From Gnomoniopsis sp. IMI 355080 (lineage: Eukaryota > Ascomycota > Sordariomycetes > Diaporthales > Gnomoniaceae), in the NCBI GenBank assembly GCA_027946555.1, contig JAPEVC010000384.1, forward strand, positions 1 to 19,635: 19,635 bases of DNA, read 5' to 3'. The translations under genes were made by a program, and so were the position numbers. The notes beneath the pieces are model-generated. The model ran no database searches. It was given only the letters and a program-made list of their open reading frames with translations, and was not told the DNA's origin. Shown here piece after piece: positions 1 through 8,721 of the stretch (the first letter of the stretch is position 1; every line of letters begins with the position of its first letter).

Positions 1-474
1 GGGTTTTGGGCGGGTATACACAGTACTGGTTGTACCCCAGAGACTGTTATACTGTATATAGAGATAGGCAAGTATTGTTGAAAATCTCCGAGAATTTGTA
101 TGTGATTCCTTTTGGGTTATTGTCTTGATGTAGAAATATTATATTAGCTACTTCCTAGGTCAGGTCATGGAAATAGCCCACATGTCAGACTGAATGGACT
201 TGGTCATTATCAACACGCCGGGTGTGTCCGTTGCAACACCGTGTCTTCTGATGTATGTGGGATGCAATGGGGTGAGCACTTGACCTCATCACCGTATATC
301 AGTGACATAACACTTCTTTGCCTCAACCTCCATCCAACAACGCAACGTGAGACCTTACTAGCATTTCGCACATCTTCTAGAATACATCTTCGCCACCTAC
401 CTGCCTATTGACCTGTCTGCCTATCCATTCAGACCTCAATAAGCTTCACGAACCCTCATATTAACTTCGACGTC

Positions 475-639
475 CTGTTTTCATCGCGACCTCGGCCTCA
501 AGCAATATATGTTGGACCCAAGCTGGCGCCATTCACCCACCGCTTTGTAGCAGCAGCATCATCGCTCGCACCACGCACCCTCGCCATTCGCAGCTTCACC
601 ACCACCACCACATTAGCAATAGCTGCTACAGGACTCACC
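475..639 (+). other. Possible non-AUG N-terminal extension of PCMT resembling a mitochondrial presequence
   Basis: The frame of the methyltransferase ATG at 640 stays open upstream to a TGA at 409-411. It contains no ATG. Starting from the near-cognate CTG at 475 (G at -3), the 55 codons carry five Arg and one Lys but no Asp or Glu, are rich in Ala, Ser, Thr and Leu, and include an Arg-Ser-Phe followed by a Thr run (codons 589-612). This is the composition of a fungal mitochondrial targeting sequence with an R-x-F/cleavage-like end. ACG at 448 is another near-cognate start. Alternatively an ATG could be spliced on from a 5' exon, or the stretch is simply untranslated. Seen: the open frame and composition. 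Inferred: translation and targeting. Confidence 0.4.
509..550 (+). promoter_or_regulatory. Short upstream ORF in the PCMT leader
   Basis: ATG at 509 opens a 13-codon frame ending in TAG at 548-550, about 90 bases before the methyltransferase ATG and out of frame with it. If the transcript starts upstream of 509, scanning ribosomes would meet this ATG first, so it could lower or regulate translation of the main frame. The context (TAT before ATG) is not a strong initiation site. Confidence 0.35.
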
Positions 640-1691
640 ATGGCCTGGCGTAGCCACGGCACGTCGAATGAGACGCTCGTCCAGCAGCTGTGGCGCAATG
701 GACTTATCAAAAATGAGCGGGTGCGGGATGCTTTTCTAAAGGTGAGCCCCAGCATTCATTCACATATCTCTACGCCCTGATTCGCATGTGTGTCTTTTGC
801 CTACTACTGAGTATATACCGAGGGGGTGAAAGAAAAAAGGCCAAAATCGTTCTTTATCACCCAAGGGGTCTGAAGTAATTTATATTTGCTGAGATATTCG
901 TGGTCGGACAGGTTGATCGGGGTCACTACGCGCCTCGCAATCCCTACAACGACTCGCCACAGTCCATCGGCCACGCCGCCACCATCTCGGCGCCGCATAT
1001 GCACGCATCGGCTGTCGAGCATCTGGTCGAGCGCATTGTTGACCCGGATGTGTCGGCCCCACGCGTGCTCGATATTGGGTGTGGAAGCGGCTATTTGACC
1101 CATATCCTTGCGGAGCTGGTAGGGGATAAGGGGATGGTAGTGTGAGTCTGTTTCCCCGGGTCTACCTTTCACTTTCTCATTATTTCGATTTCTTACGGAG
1201 CAGGGAGATAAGTTTTGAGGCACACACACACACAGACAGAGAGAGAGAGAGACAGTTGGCTCAGCTGATCCAATCCCAGAGGCCTCGAGCATATTCCCCA
1301 GCTCCGCGATCTATCCGAGAGCAACATGCGCAAGTCCCCCGAGGGCTCCGCGTTCCTGGACTCTGGACGGGTACGCTTCCGTGTAGGTGACGGGCGGAAG
1401 GGCTGGGTCGAACCACCACCATCACCAACAAGGACTGGCGAAGGAGAAGGAGGCAGTAGTGACAGTAGCGGCTGGGACGTCATCCACGTAGGCGCCGCGG
1501 CGGCCACGTTGCATTCTGAGCTGGTGGAACAGCTGCGGATGCCGGGGCGTATGTTCATCCCGATCGAGGACGAGGATGGGTATGGTGGGCAGAGTGTGTG
1601 GGTGATAGATAAGGATAGGGAGGGCAAGGTGGGAAAGAGACGGTTGTTTGGGGTCAAGTATGTGCCGCTGACGGATGGGCCGGGAATGTGA
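640..1691 (+). CDS. Protein-L-isoaspartate O-methyltransferase (EC 2.1.1.77)
   Basis: Repairs age-damaged proteins by methylating L-isoaspartyl residues with S-adenosylmethionine. Three exons, 640-741, 912-1141 and 1280-1691, join in frame (phases 0 and 2) to give 247 aa; the human enzyme is 227. Family signatures are unmistakable: V35-D-R-x-H-Y-A-P, D48-S-P-Q-x-I-G followed by T58-I-S-A-P-H-M-H-A, SAM motif I V86-L-D-I-G-C-G-S-G-Y-L, post-I G112-L-E-H-I, D177-V-I-H-V-G-A-A-A, and a C-terminal Y-V-P-L-T-D (238-243). Between G-D-G-R-K-G-W (147-153) and W-D-V-I-H-V-G there is a roughly 20-residue Pro/Gly/Ser/Glu-rich insert (about 155-175), probably a surface loop. The ATG at 640 gives the usual fungal beginning M-A-W-R-S; an upstream in-frame extension is listed separately. 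Intron 2 carries a CA/GA microsatellite. The last codon lies next to a GTGAG word, so a further 3' exon cannot be fully excluded. Confidence 0.93.
1221..1254 (+). repeat. CA/GA dinucleotide microsatellite inside PCMT intron 2
   Basis: A run of seven CA units passes through GACA into a run of GA units. It sits 25 bases upstream of the exon 3 acceptor (CAG at 1277-1279) within the 138-bp intron. Being purine-rich and close to the acceptor it could move the branch-point spacing when its length changes; it is otherwise an ordinary simple repeat. Confidence 0.9.
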
Positions 1692-2286
1692 GTTCTATGT
1701 GCTTTACAGATGGACTCTTTGTGTTGTCTAATAGGGTCTCAATGGGGTCATTGGACAGTGCCAAAAGTAATGGCTGTCTCATTATGGTAGAAATCCATGG
1801 GGGCTAAATCAAGATTGGCTTTCCGGTCTGTGGGCAGCCTAATGATGACACTGCTCAATACATCGCTTCAACGGTATATCAGCATCTATCATCGTAATAA
1901 GCTTCATTTAGAACCAACACAACCAAGATATGTGGGATATATGTATGTAATATCTATCCACCTGGGCAGTCTGCGGCAGACAATGGCATAACTCGACATT
2001 TAGCGACTCTGAGTCTCAGGATATGAAGACGTTCAAATCAGGTTTACCCGAGTACACGCGGCAACTCATTCTGCAGTATGCGTTTATCCTCCTCTCCTTA
2101 GGCATATCAAGTATTTGGCAACCACTTTACAAGAAGCTGGAAAAAAGCTCTGGGAAGGTCAGGATGTTTGCATCATGCCAGAGTCTCAGCATCAAGTAAA
2201 TAAATAAATTGCTATCCTGATCTTGTAATCTTTGAGGAAATTCACAATTGACTCGAGACGCATCCATCATCTTTCATCTGGAGCAT
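1692..2286. other. Intergenic region, no gene seen
   Basis: This 595-bp stretch between the methyltransferase stop and the stop of the small minus-strand gene has only short frames without domain character. It should hold the 3' untranslated regions of two converging genes. An AAATAAATAAATT stretch near 2197-2211 is AT-rich and polyadenylation-like on the + strand. Confidence 0.6.
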
Positions 2287-2661
2287 TTACAACTTGTTGA
2301 TCTCATCATTGACCACGTTGTTGAGCTCGGGGTCCGCACCAGCTGGTAGTCCCTCCTTGCTAGCGAATTGGTCGATAGCTATATATTATCAAGACTTGTT
2401 AGCTCGCGACTCACCAGAGTAGACAACTTCTCTACTGATGGACACGAAGGATCTTACCCGAGTCAGCCATAGTGTCATACTTGGAGTCTGAGCTGTTGGA
2501 AGTTTGCTGCTGAGCGGAACTAGGTGTGACGAGATCGCTGGTCAGCAAGACGCTATTTCACTTAGATGAAATAACAAGTCATTGACATGTAGGAAACCAG
2601 ACACATACTCCTGGCCATCGACGGCGTTCTCCACCTCCTTGATCTCGTCGCCGAAACCCAT
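2287..2661 (-). CDS. Small conserved-looking 68-aa hypothetical protein, three exons
   Basis: Exons on the minus strand are 2661-2609, 2519-2458 and 2378-2287. They join in phases 2 and 1 through consensus donors GTATGT and GTAAGA and acceptors CTAG and ATAG; intron 1 has a TGCTGACC branch-point-like word. The product begins M-G-F-G-D-E-I-K-E-V-E-N-A-V-D-G-Q-E and ends P-E-L-N-N-V-V-N-D-E-I-N-K-L. It is acidic and polar, has no cysteine, signal peptide or membrane segment, and is Gln/Ser/Asn-rich in the middle. The N- and C-terminal blocks could be helical; the second half repeats a D-x-x-A/V-x-x-x-I/F pattern. I recognise no named family. Every exon is too short to stand out as an open frame, so automatic calling may miss it. 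Support is the four good splice signals and retained frame; function unknown. Confidence 0.72.
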
Positions 2662-3995
2662 TTTGAATATAATTCAGATAGTTTGTGTATAAGATTGGAT
2701 AGGTCAAAAACTGCTCTCGAGTACTGATGAACGTGAGAATGAGGAGTACGACTTTCATAGATTTACTGGAGAGAAGAGAACGAACTATATACTGGTTTCC
2801 AAATACACCGACCAAGGCAGAGCCCACCTAAGATCATGATTGCGCCCGTTGGAACAGCACAATTCTTAAACAGCGTCATCCAACTAGGCCGCAAACGGAC
2901 CATGATGCCGTCGTGTTTTATGCAGTGTATCGCGATCACGTCTCCCAATCTGAATGCCTAGGGTGCGGGTTTGTGGCGCTACATGTGGTATCGAATTGCA
3001 TGGCGAATAAACGTCCAGTTCTCGGAACAAACGGCACACATAGCTTCGACATGCTGCCCGGTTAACACGGCGTCACGCTAGGGGGCAGAGACAATGCAAT
3101 ATGACGCCAGCTTGGTCGTGCTGACTGGGTACTATTTATTCCGTGCCAAGATTTGAGGCTCTCAATCAAGCTTTTTGAGTGCATGGACTATTTGGCCAAT
3201 GGCACTTGCATTGATCGATGGATGAAGAGTCGGTCGACTGATGTCACTTGAGATTGTAATTATTAGGTGATGGGCTGAATACCGATGCACTCCTAGGAAT
3301 GAATTTATAGACATGACGGTGTGTTATCAACATGAATTCCTTGGGCATGTTGAAAATAAAGTCTGGTTGTGTTGAATTGGGACCATGAGGGAAGAATAAC
3401 CGGCCACATTGGAAGTCGAGGACAGAGCCTACAGAGATCGAGAGAAAGAACAGGAATCACTTCTATTCTTAATAGATCCGATCACAAAAGTGTACCTAGC
3501 TATCTAGTCCTCAAACCGAAGATGTACACAAGCATTACTAGCGCTGATGTGTGCCGCCATAGCCTGCATGTTGCTCCTAGGGACAAACGGTCACAGCGCT
3601 GATTGTCATTTTCATCTATACATCACCGTGCCATTTGTCTAAACCTGATTACCTATCCATGCTCTCGACAACAGCTAGCAACTTGATCGCCCCCAAACGG
3701 TCCCGACCTGTTGATATGAAGCAAGAATTGGGGCCACGCGAGTTTCTCTCATGACAAGCAATCATCCTTGAATCCCGGTTTTTCATCTCACACTAATGCA
3801 ACCTACGTACAAACATGCCCCTGAGAAGAAAGATAAGGCATATTACCAACATGGTTTGATGATTTTCGAAGAATCGCTTATATCAGAGATTTCACCAATC
3901 CAACTCGAAAGTAGCAGCTATTTACAATGTAGTCGCCAGCAGGAGCTGTTTAGGACAATAGCATAGTGCACTGCAGGTTACCTGGTTAAAACTTA

Positions 3996-4006
3996 ACCGG
4001 ACCGGT
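3996..4006. promoter_or_regulatory. ACCGG-A-CCGGT palindrome (copy 1)
   Basis: Perfect 5-bp arms around one central A. It contains CGG-N1-CCG, the inverted CGG triplet arrangement bound by some Zn2Cys6 dimers. It is 1.4 kb upstream of the secreted-protein start and 1.3 kb from the small gene, so a target gene is not obvious. The same palindrome with central G occurs at 15457 and 16956. Confidence 0.4.
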
Positions 4007-4570
4007 AAATGAAGGACAGCGCTAGCATGTTTCAATGTATTGTATGCAAAAAGTGTAGAGCTTTCCCAGTATGCCGCGGCCGAGGTTGGGGACCATATGC
4101 CTGCTGGACAACTCCTGCCTTTCAACACCATGTTGAGTATTGTGGGTCAGTATAGCAAGGTCGTGTGACTGAATGGGAGCCCCTGCTGGCGTATCAGCAT
4201 GCTGAGAGTATCTAGGTATGCGAAAATTTGAAAGCGATGGGTGTGACCTTTGTTGAAAACCTTAAAACGGAAAGGTCATGCAGACGAGGTTGTCACAGTG
4301 CATGGCGATCCAAGCGAGCCGGAAAGAAAGGGGTGGAGACGCAAACGACGTATTGTGCCTATGCACTCTGTCTCTACCCTGCAGACGGCCCTATTAGAAT
4401 ATAAGATGAACCCTCGCAGACAACTCGAACGCATGCTGGCAGCAAATTGTAAGGAATACGTCTTGAATTTCTTACATAATTCTCAAAGTGTTGCTACCGT
4501 CAAGACTTGAAAGTCCAGAATAGACACGATATTGTCGATCGACCCACGTGGAAAATAAGACGTCAAAATT

Positions 4571-4614
4571 AGGATAAGATAAAGTTGGATCCGAGTTGAT
4601 CTGAGCAGATCAAC
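4571..4614. promoter_or_regulatory. Paired GATA words followed by a 9-bp inverted repeat
   Basis: Two overlapping-range GATA words (GGATAAGATAAAG, of which AGATAA fits HGATAR) lie just before a perfect inverted repeat, GTTGATCTG then CAGATCAAC with a 2-base spacer, at 4595-4614. The arrangement could be a compound regulatory site or the stem of a small hairpin. No gene start lies within 700 bases, so its role is unclear. Confidence 0.35.
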
Positions 4615-5398
4615 CGAAGATCTAGCGCCCATCAATGTGGGGATGTTGGCCCAGGTTCCCATGGCCCTGGACGAGACGATGTCACGTAGCTAGGGGTGCA
4701 ACAAGACATGAGACGTCTGACCTCCTTCAAGTTCTGAGGCTCTTACAACTCTTGGCAAACCCGCTCAAAGTCGCGAGAACGAAATACACCACTGCCACTA
4801 TGTCATTTACTCTAGCAGGTAGTCACTGTGAGCCTAACAGATTTTGGCAACGAAATGGTCATCGGTCGAGGTTGAAGACAAGAGCAGCATTCCACGTACG
4901 ACATTTCTCATCTTTTCATTGTAAAGGCCACTTTCGCTGATCAGTAGGTATACCGTATCGTGCAAAGGTATCATTCTTTGAACAAGCATAAATCAGACTG
5001 ATTTTGGGTTGAAGGTTAAAATTAAACGCAGGCGAGGTGATTTACTAGAGTGTCAGCCACATCCTTGGACGTGTTCGGACGGAAACAGGCCTGACTCGGC
5101 TCGTCTTACGCTGGACGCGCCACAACTGAACAGGCTTGGCAGAGAATATTGTAAAGGGGCCTTGGGGTACAGTAAAAATGCAAACGATTTACGTGATCGT
5201 CCCAAGGATGTAGATCATGAAGATATAATTCCTCCATAGCCCGGAATAAGAAGTTGTTCTCAAAGACGGAATCTCAATCGACTGCAAACACTCTCATTCA
5301 CTAACGCGGGTCGTCTATTTTTTCGTCTTTTTTCCAGCAGTAACGGCAATATCCTACACTCTTTGACCCTATAATCACTACTACCATTCTCTTCCAAG

Positions 5399-6048
5399 AT
5401 GAAGTTCACCATTTTACTCGCATTCATGGCCGCAGGCGCATTGGCAGGCCCGTTGCATGCAACAAGGCAGAACAAAGGCAAGGCTGGCAAGGCTGCTGCC
5501 GCAAAAGGCAATGGCAATGCTGCAACGGCCGCAGGTGATGTTACGAGGGGCGCAACAACACTCGTACTCAAGGAGGATGGTGGAGTCCCAGGGAACGAGT
5601 GCCTTACTTTCCGCAATAACGGTATGTGAAGATGACCTCTTGTTGTGATGATGAATATCGGGCGAAAGAGACTAACGGGATTTATTCGGATTATGTAGGC
5701 GAAATTGTGGATGCGGCTTGTGTCAATGACGCCGCCGACAGGCAAATGACGCCGTCCACCTTGAATGGAGAGAATGTCCTGCTTGTGCAGAGGAGCTTCA
5801 CTGCTGGCTTCCGGTCCGATCTAGTAAACAAACAAGCCTGTGTGGGTAACAACGGCACGACATTCCTCGCACAGGACTGCGCTACCGTCACCGATTTTGT
5901 CACTTTCGATGACGCGAGCGGACAGTTGGTCTCAGCAGCGGGAGCATGCCAGAGTGGCCATGATGATGCGGCACAGCTCACGATTGATGCTACTGGGAAG
6001 AATTGTGCGACGTTGACAACGACGAGCGTCACTGCGACGGCTCCTTAA
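5399..6048 (+). CDS. Secreted six-cysteine protein, 190 aa, unknown function
   Basis: Exons 5399-5621 and 5699-6048 join in phase 1 (donor GTATGT, acceptor GTAG, CTAAC branch word at about 5671). The product starts with a classical signal peptide (M-K-F-T-I-L-L-A-F-M-A-A-G-A-L-A, cleavage likely after A16). A Lys/Ala/Gly/Asn low-complexity linker follows (about 23-47), then a compact domain from about 55 to 180. Six cysteines at 68, 82, 122, 135, 158 and 177 could form three disulfides. The domain contains E67-C-L-T-F-R-N-N-G-E-I-V-D-A-A-C and L102-L-V-Q-R-S-F-T-A-G-F-R; N-G-T at 126-128 is an N-glycosylation sequon. The tail is Thr-rich. I do not recognise a named family; a cell-wall-associated or effector-like role is possible but unproven. 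It lies 1.15 kb upstream of another secretory gene on the same strand. Confidence 0.85.
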
Positions 6049-7201
6049 ATAGGCGTGTCGGGCGACTATTTTTCCCCATGTGGGAGAGGCTGCATATATT
6101 CGGCGAAATGATTGTAGCATTCTTCATATATAATGCATCTTAATATCGAGAGGATATCCAAGGTATTACGATATAATCGGACTCTGAACAGATCGAGGCT
6201 ACTGGGAGCAAGGGTTCACTTTGAAAGACGCTGATCGTGAATGCTCACCTGCTCCATGTTGTGACATAAAAAGATACTATTTGGCATTAATTCCGCTGCC
6301 AGCCGAAGCAACATAGGACCCAGATTTACACCACACTAGGAGATCACCAAAACAAGGTGAAAAGAGCAGTCATCAGTTCCTCGGCCTACACACAACAGAG
6401 ACTGGAGATGTATATTATGTCTTACATTCTGTTCCTGCAAACATCACACGGTAAACTTATATTGAAAGACTTACAGAAGCCACTGTCAATATTCATGCGG
6501 GGGGGATAAAGAAAATAAACCTGTAAAGGCCAAGATGTGCACCCACTGTATGCACCAGTACTACGTTCACCTTCGTGCACTTTATGTGATACTGAGTTGC
6601 AACAGGCGTCAGCACTGGCTTTCATCCAACCAAATCTATACATAGCTCGAAGACAACTTGCAAGGTGCTGCCTCAAAGTATGCTTAACAATTGAATTGTC
6701 GCTGTTTCATGATCATCACTATAGCGCACTGAATGGGACCCTCTGACCTATGAAAGGGCAGACCACACAATGGGATGAAGCACAAAACATACAGGAGAGT
6801 GTTGCATCGGGAAAACTTTGAGGTTTCGAAAATGGAGGCTGTGAAGTGTGCCACAAAAGTTCCGCGACTCGATGCTCCCCCTCCCAGCCAATACTTACCT
6901 GTTTCAGTCACTGGTCCGTGTGAAACGGGTTCGGAAAGGGATCCTGGCGACCTGGTGCCTGCAAACAAGAACCTGCCCAACGGTTTTAGACAGTTGACAC
7001 TGGCTCGTCCGAAACAACGCACCAAGATAGACAAGATGGCAGTTTTTCTCTTTCTTATGGGATGACCATTGAATGAGCAGCTCTCTCCCGTTTTCCTTTG
7101 CACAAAGTCTGCTTCCTTTGCAAGTTGGCAGGGCCACTATCTATTGTGATTTGAATTTTTATCTTCCTTTCAGAATAATCATTCCTTAGATTTAATTCAC
7201 A
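6049..7201. other. Intergenic region and promoter of the PEBP-like gene
   Basis: This 1.15-kb stretch contains the 3' end of the secreted-protein gene and the promoter of the PEBP-like gene. Overlapping frames exist on both strands around 6684-7103, but neither has domain character, signal peptide or supportable splice partners, and their mutual overlap argues that at most one could be real. The last ~50 bases before the ATG are pyrimidine-rich then AT-rich, as in a fungal leader. Confidence 0.55.
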
Positions 7202-8391
7202 ATGCAGGTCACATTTTTTATATCCGTCGTCGGCGGAGCTGCGCTGGTCGCCGGTGTCGACCTGGCCGGGTTCCAATTGGCGATCGATCCTACTCTCCTT
7301 GTAGTATACGGCTCAGTCACTGGAATGGGTGGAGCAGTGGTGGATAAAAATGGTAAGCAAATTTCAATACTCATGGTGTCAACACAAGAGGCTGACTTGA
7401 AGCAGCAACGGCTCAACAACCTCTGCTTGCGGTCCCATCAGCCGTGTCCGCTTCCTCACTGGCAATCATGATGGTCGATCTGGATATTCCCTCCAGTACA
7501 CAGCCGACGACTTTCCTTCACTGGATTCAGACCGACCTGGCAGCAAGCACGACACCAGAAACTATCATGACAGCCCAAGGGAATGTGCAGGGTTTTGGCG
7601 TGAATCTCGCAAAGAATACCGCTGCTATTGTTCCATACACGCAGCCGAACCCTCCGGCTCAAAACCCTCTGAGTCATCGGTACACGCAATTGCTCATTGA
7701 CACGAGCCAGATGACATCAGCTGGGCTCACTGCTCTACAAACGGCTGCGCAGAACCGTGTCAACTTTAACATCAATACCACCCTGCAGGAAGCTGGGCTT
7801 TCACAGAGCGTGATTGCCTGGAACTTCTTCAACGTTACGAATCCCGGACCAGCAGCCTCGACAGCGAGTACAGGTGCCGGTGCTAAAGCCAACGCTGACA
7901 CGCAAGGAGGCAAGACGAAGAAAAGCAAGGGAGACAAGGGAGCTGGTGCCACTGCCACCAACTCTACATCAACTGCTGGAGGGAAGAAAGGGGCCAAGGG
8001 AGGTGCCAATGTGGCTAGCACAGGCAACTCTACGACTTCCGGCACTGGTAAGAAAGGAGGGAAGAAGGGGAGTGGCGACGTGACCTCACAGAGCAACTCT
8101 ACTACCTCGGACACCGGTAAAAAGGCAGGGAAGAAAGGTAAAGGAGGTGCAAACTCGACTACTACAGACACCGGAAATGGTGGTAAGAAAGGAAAAGGTG
8201 GAAAGGGATCAAACAGCACGGCTGCGGCGGGCTCGACCGGGGCTGGTACTCAAGTGTCGTCCGGGGCTGTGACCGGCAGCAACAGCTCTGGTAGTGGTAC
8301 TGTGACGGTATCAGAATCTGCTGAGCAAAGGGGTTTGCATTCGGTCTTGTTGGCTTTGTGTCTTGTGGGCGCGGCTATTCTCGCTTTATAA
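7202..8391 (+). CDS. GPI-anchored PEBP-family (phosphatidylethanolamine-binding protein-like) cell-surface protein
   Basis: Exons 7202-7352 and 7406-8391 join in phase 1 to give 378 aa. A signal peptide occupies about residues 1-18. The PEBP-like domain (about 20-205) shows the family landmarks V74-D-L-D-I-P (DPDxP-like), H89-W, the P-Y-x-x-P-x-P-P stretch at 127-134 and S140-H-R-Y, which build the anion/phospholipid-head pocket in known PEBPs. A stalk (about 210-345) alternates Lys/Gly blocks with Asn-Ser-Thr sequons at 236, 258, 281, 300, 320 and 343. The end is a short polar segment plus a 15-residue hydrophobic tail (L-L-A-L-C-L-V-G-A-A-I-L-A-L), the form of a GPI-attachment signal. So the protein likely sits on the outer plasma membrane or cell wall. 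Most PEBPs are cytosolic; a surface-anchored one is less usual. Ligand unknown. The DPDxP motif has Leu for Pro. Confidence 0.85.
8035..8226 (+). repeat. Imperfect tandem repeats encoding the Lys/Gly-sequon stalk
   Basis: Four imperfect units of about 57-69 bp each encode an N-S-T-T sequon, a [S/T]-x-T-G link and a K-K-x-G-K-K-G-like cationic block. All unit lengths are multiples of three, so the frame is kept. The DNA repeats are diverged, suggesting age, but slippage or recombination could change copy number. Confidence 0.7.
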
Positions 8392-8721
8392 ATGCGGGAT
8401 GTGCTAGGCCTAGAGACCGGTGTCCATAAGCCCAAGAGAGGGAAGAGGTTGATCGCGAATTAAAGCCCAGTGGCAAGTTTCAATGATTAGGAGACTTTGC
8501 CACATGGGCCGTCAGCGATGTTGGGTGGCCGTTGAAGTGTCAAGAGTGGCGCGAGAATTGATTTTGCCAGATTCAGTGCGAGGGTTGACGAGGAATAACG
8601 CATTTAACAGAGACTCAATACTATATTTTCGAAGAACCTTGATTCCCAGTCAAACGGAAACTTAGGTCACATCAACCTCGCCATCAAGACGGCTTGTTAA
8701 ACATCTTCCATGGCGCTCTCT
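8392..8721. other. Convergent 3' intergenic region
   Basis: 330 bp between the stops of two converging genes, the PEBP-like gene and the MUP-like permease. It should contain both transcript ends. No other feature is seen. Confidence 0.6.

Larger units (their letters stand above)
1..639. other. Intergenic DNA and 5' leader of the PCMT gene
   Basis: No gene can be supported in the first 400 bases; they are AT-rich and may hold the 3' end or downstream DNA of a gene lying to the left. The last ~230 bases are the leader of the methyltransferase gene, pyrimidine-rich with CAACC/CCATCC words typical of fungal 5' untranslated regions. A short out-of-frame upstream ORF and an in-frame open stretch without ATG lie here and are listed separately. 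Confidence 0.6.
2662..5398. other. 2.7-kb gene-poor region with promoter segments at both ends
   Basis: No open frame here longer than about 100 codons has domain-like composition, and I could not splice a convincing protein on either strand. The left end should be the promoter of the small minus-strand gene. The right ~150 bases (from about 5250) are pyrimidine-rich and look like the leader of the secreted-protein gene. Within it lie an ACCGGNCCGGT palindrome and a 9-bp inverted repeat next to two GATA words, both listed separately. No terminal repeats or transposase remnants were recognised. Confidence 0.55.

Noticed and set aside
498..755. Minus-strand 85-codon frame over the PCMT leader and exon 1
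   Set aside because: Antisense of the leader; the plus-strand frame has both family continuity and presequence-like composition.
4250..4510. Plus-strand 86-codon Lys/Arg-rich frame, and similar frames at 3369-3602, 4635-4940 and 5009-5239
   Set aside because: No domain character, no splice partners and no neighbouring leader; consistent with chance frames in non-coding DNA.
5260..5745. Minus-strand 161-codon frame over the secreted-protein gene
   Set aside because: Antisense of a well-supported signal-peptide exon; its Ala/Leu/Pro content mirrors the Ala/Lys/Gly linker.
6684..7103. Minus-strand 139-codon frame and overlapping plus-strand 96-codon frame at 6775-7065
   Set aside because: Mutually overlapping, no family resemblance or signal, and they lie in the promoter region of the PEBP-like gene.
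7674..8219. Long minus-strand open frame (181 codons), Pro/Phe-rich
   Set aside because: It is the antisense shadow of the PEBP stalk: the Lys/Gly/Thr repeats read backwards give Pro/Phe/Leu repeats. No start context or domain.
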